A stretch of DNA of 64,000 nucleotides, taken from the NCBI RefSeq assembly GCF_003545695.1, contig NZ_QUZZ01000010.1, positions 62,001-126,000 on the forward strand. Reading direction: 5' to 3'. Position 1 is the first letter of the stretch. Each line of letters opens with the position of its first letter. The notes under the pieces were generated by a model that ran no database searches, was not told the DNA's origin, and saw only the letters and a program-made list of their open reading frames with translations. Of the stretch, positions 54,189 through 60,858 are shown piece after piece. The stretch comes from Taibaiella helva (GTDB taxonomy: Bacteria; Bacteroidota; Bacteroidia; Chitinophagales; Chitinophagaceae). A program made the position numbers and the translations under genes.

Positions 54189-54796
54189 CAGATCCATCCT
54201 GCATCGGCATCGTGGTCTGTGGCGGGCAAAGCCGCCGCATGGGGCAAGACAAAAGCCTGATGATCTATCACGAGCTGCCGCAACGTTACCACCTGGCGGC
54301 GATGCTGCAGTCCTGCTGTAACAAAGTGCTGCTTTCGCTCAACCCGGTACAGGAAGACAATAGCGCATACCCGGTGCTGGTGGATGCCGCGCCCTATCAC
54401 TACGCCGGCCCGGCAGCCGCTCTGCTGACGGCGTCGGCCGCTTTTCCGGGGCGTGATTTCCTGCTGCTGGGCTGCGATTATCCCTTGCTGGATGAACAGG
54501 AGCTTCATCGTTTTATAAAGACCTTGCAACAACAAACTATTGCGGCGGCCTTTTATAATGAAGCGGCTGGGCTCTATGAGCCGCTCCTGGCCTACTATTC
54601 AGCCGCCGCTGCCCACCTGCTGCACGCGCAATACCTTGAGGGGCAGAGCTCCCTGCAGCGGCTGCTGCACAAGGTCGGCGCCGATCGCTATTTTCCGGGG
54701 CACAGCGATACCATCTTCAGCGCCGATAACCCCGATGCTGCGCGGCAAGCCCGGGTGCTGCTGGCTCAAAGAAAAAAGGGCGGGGACCTGCAATAA
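54185..54796 (+). CDS. mobA: Molybdenum cofactor guanylyltransferase
   Basis: 203 residues. N-terminal nucleotidyltransferase motif GIVVCGGQSRRMGQDKSLM, then DAAPYHYAGPAAALLTAS and LLGCDYPLLDEQELHRF with the metal-binding Asp. MobA transfers GMP from GTP to Mo-molybdopterin to give the (bis-)MGD cofactor used by the DMSO-reductase family, to which the FdhF/YdeP-type enzyme four genes downstream belongs. ATGA overlap with the NTPase gene. Confidence 0.88.
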   Translation: MTDPSCIGIVVCGGQSRRMGQDKSLMIYHELPQRYHLAAMLQSCCNKVLLSLNPVQEDNSAYPVLVDAAPYHYAGPAAALLTASAAFPGRDFLLLGCDYPLLDEQELHRFIKTLQQQTIAAAFYNEAAGLYEPLLAYYSAAAAHLLHAQYLEGQSSLQRLLHKVGADRYFPGHSDTIFSADNPDAARQARVLLAQRKKGGDLQ

Positions 54797-54822
54797 TGCG
54801 GAACTAATCCTACTTTTGGTTT

Positions 54823-55656
54823 ATGCTGAAGGACTGCGTTGCGAAGACCGGCATTATCCGGGTAAGCGGCTGCCGGCAGGCGGTAGCAGAGGATGTGCTG
54901 GCGGTGGAAGAGCCGCTGGAGATCCGGCTGCTGTATCACGATCCGCAACCGGTATTGCGCAAGCTATCGGTAACGATGCGTACACCCGGCCATGATGCCG
55001 ACCTGGCTGCAGGCTTCCTGTTTACCGAAGGCATTCTGCAAAGCAACGCCCAGATCGAAGCGCTGACCCAACCGGAGGAGAACGTCATACAGGTAGCGCT
55101 GGTTCCCGGGGCCAGGCCCGTGCTCTCCCGGGCGGACCGCAATTTTTATACGACTTCCAGCTGCGGCGTTTGCGGCAAGTCCAGCATCGATGCGATACGT
55201 ACGGTATCGGCTTATGCCGAGCAGCCTGATACGCTTTCGGTCCCGGCTGCGCTGCTGTACCGCTTGCCGGAGCTATTGCGGGCACAGCAGGAAGTATTTG
55301 AAAGCACCGGTGGCCTGCATGCTTCGGCTTTGTTTGATACAGAAGGCAGGTTCCTCGACCTGAGAGAGGATGTGGGGCGGCACAATGCCCTGGACAAGCT
55401 GATCGGCGCGGCTTTCAGGGTACAGCGCCTGCCACTGGACCAGGTGATCCTGCTGCTGAGCGGAAGGGCCAGCTTTGAGCTGGTGCAGAAGGCTGCCATG
55501 GCGGGCATCCGCGTGGTTGCTGCTGTGGGCGCGCCTTCCAGCCTGGCAGTAGCGCTGGCGGAAGAGCAGGGGATGACCCTCGCCGGCTTCCTGAGAGAAG
55601 AACGTTTTAATATTTATACCGGCGGGCATCGGATCACTTTTCCTGCCGGCGCTTAA
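54823..55656 (+). CDS. fdhD: Formate dehydrogenase accessory sulfurtransferase FdhD
   Basis: 277 residues. Signature TTSSCGVCGKSSIDAI with C114 and C117, the CxxC needed for sulfur transfer from IscS to the molybdenum cofactor. Also the ATLAAGFLFTEG-like start (ADLAAGFLFTEGIL) and VGRHNALDKLIG and LSGRASFELVQKAAMAGI motifs of the family. It should sulfurate the bis-MGD of the enzyme at 56037. 26 bp after mobA, 8 bp before the next gene. Confidence 0.95.
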   Translation: MLKDCVAKTGIIRVSGCRQAVAEDVLAVEEPLEIRLLYHDPQPVLRKLSVTMRTPGHDADLAAGFLFTEGILQSNAQIEALTQPEENVIQVALVPGARPVLSRADRNFYTTSSCGVCGKSSIDAIRTVSAYAEQPDTLSVPAALLYRLPELLRAQQEVFESTGGLHASALFDTEGRFLDLREDVGRHNALDKLIGAAFRVQRLPLDQVILLLSGRASFELVQKAAMAGIRVVAAVGAPSSLAVALAEEQGMTLAGFLREERFNIYTGGHRITFPAGA

Positions 55657-55664
55657 ATGGTTTT

Positions 55665-56033
55665 ATGAAAATAAGGATCAAAGGAAATTCAGTGCGTTAC
55701 AGGCTGTCCAAAACAGATGTTGCCCTGCTGACCGAACAAGGTTATTGTGAAGAGCAAACGGTTTTCGGACCTTCGACGCTGACCTATACCCTGGTGCGCA
55801 AAGCAGAGAATGACGGGCTGACGGCCACCTATACTGATCATAAAATTACCGTAGCTATACCGGATGCCCTGCTACAGGGCTGGGCCGATAACCAGGTGGT
55901 GGGCTTTGACCGGCATATGCCTTTAGGTAATGATGCTTCCCTGTACCTGCTGGTCGAAAAGGATTTCAAATGCCTGGACGATACTACCGAAGATCAATCC
56001 GATAACTACGACAACCCCAACCAAACCTGCTGA
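55665..56033 (+). CDS. Small protein between fdhD and fdhF-like gene
   Basis: 122 residues, soluble, beta-rich. MKIRIKGNSVRYRLSKTDV, TYTLVRKAENDGLTATYTD, VAIPDALLQGWADNQVVGFD, and an acidic tail. Related small proteins appear next to FdhF/YdeP genes in Bacteroidota as far as I recall, without a known role. The spacing of 8 bp upstream and 3 bp downstream suggests a dedicated accessory or chaperone. Function unproven. Confidence 0.7.
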   Translation: MKIRIKGNSVRYRLSKTDVALLTEQGYCEEQTVFGPSTLTYTLVRKAENDGLTATYTDHKITVAIPDALLQGWADNQVVGFDRHMPLGNDASLYLLVEKDFKCLDDTTEDQSDNYDNPNQTC

Positions 56034-56036
56034 TCT

Positions 56037-58376
56037 ATGGAAGAGGAGCTGAGTGCCTTGCCCGATGCGGAAAACCCGGAGGAATTCACCGGCCTGAAGC
56101 TGGGCCGGATCAAAAAAACGGCGGCCGGCGTACCGGCGGTGCTGTCTGCATTTAAAATGATGCTTTCCGAAGCCGGGCTCTTCCGGGGCAACAAAGCCTT
56201 GTCCCATCTCAATAAAAAAGGCGGCTTTGACTGTCCCAGCTGCGCCTGGCCCGATCCTGACGATGAGCGTTCCGGCATTGCCGAGTATTGCGAGAACGGC
56301 GCCAGGGCTGTGGCAGAAGAAGCAACAACCAAAAAGCTGACACCGACATTTTTTGCCGAACATTCCGTATCCGATCTTTCGCTGCTTTCCGATTACGAGA
56401 TCGGCGGCAAGGGACGCATTGCGCAGCCCATGTACCTGCCCAAAGGGGGCAGCCACTACCAGCCTGTCACCTGGAAAGAGGCTTTTGAAAAGATCGCTTT
56501 GCACCTCAATATCCTGTCTTCGCCCGACGAAGCGGCCTTCTATACTTCGGGTCGCACCAGCAATGAGGCTGCTTTCCTGTACCAGCTGTTTGTAAGGGAA
56601 TACGGTACCAATAACCTTCCCGATTGCAGCAATATGTGCCACGAGAGCAGCGGCGTGGCGCTGGGCGAATCGCTGGGCATCGGTAAAGGCTCGGTAAAGC
56701 TGGAAGATTTTTATGAAGCGGAAGTGATCCTGATCCTGGGCCAGAATCCCGGGACCAACCATCCGCGTATGCTGTCGGCGCTGCAAAAGGCCAAACGTAA
56801 CGGCGCCACCATTATTTCAGTCAATCCCCTGCCGGAGACAGGCCTTATGCGCTTCAACAATCCGCAGCAGCTGAAAGGCGTGCTGGGAATAGATTCGGCG
56901 CTTACCGATCTTTTCCTGCAGGTGCGTATCAATGGCGATATGGCTTTGCTGCAGGCGATCAGCCAGCTTTTGTTTGAAGAAGAGCTGCGGCATCCCGGTA
57001 CCGTATTCGATCCCGCTTTCATAGACAAGCATACGGAAGGTTATGCCGCCTACGCCCAACATATAGCTGAGCTCGATTTCCATGCGCTGGTGCAGGCATC
57101 GGGTGTGGCGGAAGATGAGGTGCGGGAAGCGGCTGCACTGCTCCGCAATAAAAAGAAGATCATCGCCTGCTGGGCTATGGGCCTTACCCAGCACAGGAAT
57201 GCGGTGGATACGATCAAGGAGGTCGTTAACCTGCTCTTGCTTAAAGGCAGCATTGGTAAGCCCGGCGCCGGTACCTGCCCGGTGCGTGGGCACAGCAATG
57301 TGCAGGGCGACCGCACCATGGGCATCTATGAAAAGCCTTCCGAGCGCTTCCTGCAGGCGATCGCCGGGCAGTTCGGCTTTACGCCGCCGCAGAAGCATGG
57401 TTATGATGTGGTGGAGAGCATCAAGGCGATGCATGAGGGCAAGGTGAAAGTGTTTATCGCCATGGGCGGTAATTTCCTGAGCGCAACCCCCGACACGGTA
57501 TATACGGCGGAAGCCCTCCGCCGCTGCAGGCTTACCGTTCATGTGTCGACCAAGCTGAACCGGAGCCACCTGGTGCACGGCGGGGAAGCGCTGATACTGC
57601 CCTGCCTGGGGCGGAGCGATAAGGACATGATCAATGGCGAAAACCAGTTTGTGACCTGCGAGAATTCCATGGGTGTGGTGCAGGCTTCCAAAGGTGTGCT
57701 GAAACCGGTATCGCCCAGGCTGCTGAGCGAGCCGGTGATCGTAAGCCGCATGGCCCGCGCGGTGCTGGGTGGCTTCAGTAAGGTGAACTGGGAAAAGTAT
57801 GCCCAGCATTACGACAATATCCGAGACGATATCGAAAAGACCATACCCGGCTTTGAAGATTATAACCGCAGGGCACGTGAGGACGGCGGCTTCTACCTTC
57901 CCAATTGCAACCGCGACGGCCGCTTCGATACCTTCAGCGGCAAGGCGCAGTTCAATATCGCCCAGCCGGAGCATATGGCGCTGGCCGATGACGAGCTGAT
58001 GATGATGACCATCAGGAGCCACGATCAGTTCAATACGACCATCTACGGGCTCAATGATCGTTACCGGGGTATTTATAACGAGCGCAGGATAATCCTCATG
58101 AACCAGGCCGATATGAACGAACGCGGTCTGCAGCAGGGCGATGTGGTCGACCTGTTCAACCACTACGGTGGCAGCACGCGCGTAGCCCATAAATTTATTG
58201 TGGTGCCTTATCCTATACCCCGGAAATGTACCGCTACCTATTTTCCCGAAGCCAATGTACTGGTGCCTGTAGACAGCGTTGCCGACAAAAGCAATACGCC
58301 TACTTCCAAAATGGTGATACTTACCTTGCGTAAGCATGAGGAACTGCCGGCTTCCTTCACAGGTAGCCAGGCATAG
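56037..58376 (+). CDS. FdhF/YdeP-type molybdopterin oxidoreductase
   Basis: 779 residues, DMSO-reductase superfamily. N-terminal cysteines C66-x2-C69-x15-C85 (DCPSCAWPDPDDE), spaced differently from the 4Fe-4S motif of classical formate dehydrogenases. MGD-binding parts: YTSGRTSNEAAFLYQLF, NLPDCSNMCHESSGVALGES, LILGQNPGTNHPRML, GAGTCPVRGHSNVQGDRTMG, and the C-terminal molydopterin-dinucleotide-binding region with QFNTTIYGLNDRYRGIYNERR. No twin-arginine signal, so cytoplasmic. No UGA-Sec is seen. It may oxidise formate or another small substrate; YdeP-type proteins are poorly characterised. Confidence 0.92.
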   Translation: MEEELSALPDAENPEEFTGLKLGRIKKTAAGVPAVLSAFKMMLSEAGLFRGNKALSHLNKKGGFDCPSCAWPDPDDERSGIAEYCENGARAVAEEATTKKLTPTFFAEHSVSDLSLLSDYEIGGKGRIAQPMYLPKGGSHYQPVTWKEAFEKIALHLNILSSPDEAAFYTSGRTSNEAAFLYQLFVREYGTNNLPDCSNMCHESSGVALGESLGIGKGSVKLEDFYEAEVILILGQNPGTNHPRMLSALQKAKRNGATIISVNPLPETGLMRFNNPQQLKGVLGIDSALTDLFLQVRINGDMALLQAISQLLFEEELRHPGTVFDPAFIDKHTEGYAAYAQHIAELDFHALVQASGVAEDEVREAAALLRNKKKIIACWAMGLTQHRNAVDTIKEVVNLLLLKGSIGKPGAGTCPVRGHSNVQGDRTMGIYEKPSERFLQAIAGQFGFTPPQKHGYDVVESIKAMHEGKVKVFIAMGGNFLSATPDTVYTAEALRRCRLTVHVSTKLNRSHLVHGGEALILPCLGRSDKDMINGENQFVTCENSMGVVQASKGVLKPVSPRLLSEPVIVSRMARAVLGGFSKVNWEKYAQHYDNIRDDIEKTIPGFEDYNRRAREDGGFYLPNCNRDGRFDTFSGKAQFNIAQPEHMALADDELMMMTIRSHDQFNTTIYGLNDRYRGIYNERRIILMNQADMNERGLQQGDVVDLFNHYGGSTRVAHKFIVVPYPIPRKCTATYFPEANVLVPVDSVADKSNTPTSKMVILTLRKHEELPASFTGSQA

Positions 58377-58445
58377 TCCGGCCGCGCCCGGTTTAATGCT
58401 GCCCGGCCCGGGCATTCTGCTTACATTTGGGTGCGTATATTGTCC

Positions 58446-59546
58446 ATGGACCAAAGCCAGCATACTTTAAGGAAGATCATCCATATCGACATGGATGCTT
58501 TCTATGCTTCCGTAGAGCAGCGAGACCATCCCGAATACCGGGGCCGGCCTATCGTGGTCGGCGGTGCGCCCGACCGGAGAGGCGTTGTGGCTACAGCCAG
58601 CTATGAGGCCCGCAAGTTTGGTATCCGTTCGGCAATGTCGAGCCGCAAGGCGCAGCAGCTTTGCCCCGAAGTCCTTTTTGTTGTTCCCAGGTTCGATGTC
58701 TATAAAACCGTCTCCCGGCAGATCAGGGACATCTTTCACCGTTATACCGACGTCATTGAGCCGCTGTCGCTCGATGAAGCTTTTCTTGATGTGACCAGCG
58801 ACAAGCAGGGCATCGGTTCCGCGCTCGAGATTGCCGGTCTTATCCGGAAAGCGATCAGGGAAGAACTGCAGCTTACCGCTTCTGCCGGCGTATCGGTCAA
58901 TAAGTTTGTGGCAAAGATCGCATCGGACATGAACAAGCCCGACGGGCTTACGTTTATCGGTCCCTCCCGGGTCGTTGCTTTTATGGAGCAGCTGCCGGTA
59001 GAAAAATTCTTTGGCGTGGGCAGGGTAACGGCGGAAAAAATGAAGCGTATGGGTTTGTTCACCGGCGCCGATCTGAAACGGTTATCCGAAGAAGAGCTGA
59101 TCCGGCATTTCGGTAAATCCGGAGGCTTTTATTACCGCATGGTGCGGGGCATAGACAACCGGCCGGTACAGCCGCACCGCGAGATCAAATCGGTGGCTTC
59201 CGAAGATACTTTTGAACGGGACCTGGACCAGCCGGAAGACCTTGACCGGGAGCTGGAGAAGATCGCGGGCAGGGTAGTGCAGCGGCTGCAGCGCTACGAG
59301 CTCAAAGGCCGCACCATTACGCTGAAAGTAAAGTTCGGCGATTTCAAACAGCTGACCCGCAACCAATCTTATCCTCAGCCGGTCAGCGATTACGATACCA
59401 TCCTCGATGCAGCCAGGACACTGCTGCAGCGCCTCGACCTGGAAGGCCGGAAAATACGGCTGCTCGGCATCTCGCTGTCTCATTTCGAAGCGCCGGGCAG
59501 CGGCCCGGAAAAGCCGGGCGCTACCCAACAGTTGACGTTATTCTGA
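58446..59546 (+). CDS. dinB: DNA polymerase IV
   Basis: 366 residues from the ATG at 58446; a GTG at 58431 is possible. Y-family motifs: KIIHIDMDAFYASVEQRDHPEYRGRPIVVGG (residues about 10-40, with the metal-binding Asp), SLDEAFLDVTSD with the catalytic acidic pair, TASAGVSVNKFVAKIASDMNKPDG. The C-terminal QLTLF is a beta-clamp-binding motif. Translesion synthesis, error-prone. It stands alone from the molybdenum operon by 69 bp. Confidence 0.96.
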   Translation: MDQSQHTLRKIIHIDMDAFYASVEQRDHPEYRGRPIVVGGAPDRRGVVATASYEARKFGIRSAMSSRKAQQLCPEVLFVVPRFDVYKTVSRQIRDIFHRYTDVIEPLSLDEAFLDVTSDKQGIGSALEIAGLIRKAIREELQLTASAGVSVNKFVAKIASDMNKPDGLTFIGPSRVVAFMEQLPVEKFFGVGRVTAEKMKRMGLFTGADLKRLSEEELIRHFGKSGGFYYRMVRGIDNRPVQPHREIKSVASEDTFERDLDQPEDLDRELEKIAGRVVQRLQRYELKGRTITLKVKFGDFKQLTRNQSYPQPVSDYDTILDAARTLLQRLDLEGRKIRLLGISLSHFEAPGSGPEKPGATQQLTLF

Positions 59547-59605
59547 AGATGACCCCGTTCCCGTTCAGTCTTGGGCGAAAGCCAGTATCTTTAGGCAAAA
59601 AAGAC

Positions 59606-60106
59606 ATGATCGTAAAAACACTACTGGGTGAGTTCCTGCACGAAGCAGAGAATACCCGCCGCCTGCTGAAAGCCATTCCAGACAGCGCTTTGGGCTGGAA
59701 GCCTGCTGAGCACAGCTGGACTACGGCGCAGCTGGCCTCACATATCGCCGAAATCTATAACTGGTACCCGGTTACACTGCAGCAAAAGGTATTTGATATG
59801 GGCAATTACCGTTATGACAAAGGCGATATCAGCAATATGGCCACCATTGTGGCTAAGTTTGAAGAAAATGTAAGTAAAGCGCAGGAAGCATTGCAGTCGG
59901 CGAGCGAGGAATCGATGATGGAGACCTGGCGCATGGAACGCGAAGGTCAGCTGCTGATGCCTGAGCTGCCCCGTGCAGCAGTAGCCCGCGGTTTCCTGAT
60001 GAATCACCTGTACCATCACCGGGGCGAGATGATCGTTTACCTCAGGTCGACCGGCAACAGGGTTCCCGGCTTATACGGGCCGGTATGGGAGGACCGCCAG
60101 TCTTGA
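59606..60106 (+). CDS. DinB-fold putative metal-dependent protein
   Basis: 166 residues from the ATG at 59606 (MIVKTLLGEFLHEAENTRRL); the open frame from 59549 adds a region that looks non-conserved. A four-helix DinB/YfiT-like fold with the three-histidine metal site H46 (LASHIAEIYNW), H134 and H138 (FLMNHLYHHRGEMIVYLR). The family includes thiol-dependent S-transferases, but the substrate is unknown. It follows the polymerase gene by 59 bp; the shared name DinB is coincidental. Confidence 0.85.
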   Translation: MIVKTLLGEFLHEAENTRRLLKAIPDSALGWKPAEHSWTTAQLASHIAEIYNWYPVTLQQKVFDMGNYRYDKGDISNMATIVAKFEENVSKAQEALQSASEESMMETWRMEREGQLLMPELPRAAVARGFLMNHLYHHRGEMIVYLRSTGNRVPGLYGPVWEDRQS

Positions 60107-60800
60107 CAGCCTGGTCTGCCAGGACAGGGGAGAACTTGCAGCCGGGATCGCTACATGGATTCGTGATTTCATGCTTTTTTTCTTTGTTAGTTTCTATTTT
60201 GTTGATAACTAGCAGCTTGATTTTGACTATCCCTTCTGGTAAGGACGATAATCTGTTTTTGGCACGCTTTTTGTTCTTATAATCTTGGTTAAATTTTCAT
60301 AACACCATCCTCTGGTGTGTTTGGTTTATTGGTTTTTGGTTTCGCCCTCCCTCCAAGGAGGGCTACCTTTTTGGGGTATGTCCTGATGAAAATCCGGGGG
60401 CATCGGTTCAGAGCCCAGAGGATGGAACGCTTCACTCTTATGGGTGTACTTGTACCCCACCTGCACGGTCAGGCTGGTCGGGACGGGCAATGCCTGAACG
60501 GCGGCAGGTTACAGATTTTTCTTAACTGCTTGATTTTGCTTCTACGGAGCAAGTTTATGTTTGTTCATGGTGATGCTACAAACGTTTGGCTCCTACGGAG
60601 CTGTAGCGTGGACGGACAGTACAGCTGTCATCCAGGCCGCTGTCGCGTCCCCGACCGGCTTGCCGGGTGAGGCTCGAGTGAGCCAAACGTTTGTACGCAA
60701 TAAGGAATCGCGTTCTTACCTCGTAGGAGCAAAACAAAAAAGAAGGAGGATACCGTGCTCAATTGCCGGATGTACAGGGCAAACCTTTCCGCAGCCCTAT
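60107..60800. repeat. Non-coding palindrome-rich stretch
   Basis: About 700 bp without a supportable gene. ACAAACGTTTGGCTC (60578-60592) and GAGCCAAACGTTTGT (60680-60694) are perfect inverted 15-bp arms 87 bp apart. CTACGGAGC occurs twice (60542-60550 and 60593-60601), and CCCTCC..GGAGGG forms a small hairpin near 60350. This looks like repetitive-extragenic-palindrome material, perhaps a remnant of a repeat family present elsewhere in the genome. Confidence 0.55.
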
Positions 60801-60802
60801 AC

Positions 60803-60834
60803 CAAAAAAGTCCCGCAGCAAACCGCTGCGGGAT
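60803..60834 (-). terminator. Terminator of the PKD protein gene
   Basis: TCCCGCAGC (60811-60819) pairs with GCTGCGGGA (60825-60833). On the minus strand it is followed by a T6 run. It lies 25 bp past the stop at 60859. Confidence 0.9.
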
Positions 60835-60858
60835 CTTCTGATGAAAATTCAAAACATG

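Noticed and set aside
56817-58463. 548-codon open frame opposite the FdhF/YdeP-type gene
   Set aside because: Antisense shadow; the plus strand has the molybdopterin-binding motifs.
58446-60106. Possible functional link between DNA polymerase IV and the DinB-fold protein
   Set aside because: They share only the historical name; folds and motifs are unrelated, and adjacency alone does not prove a link.
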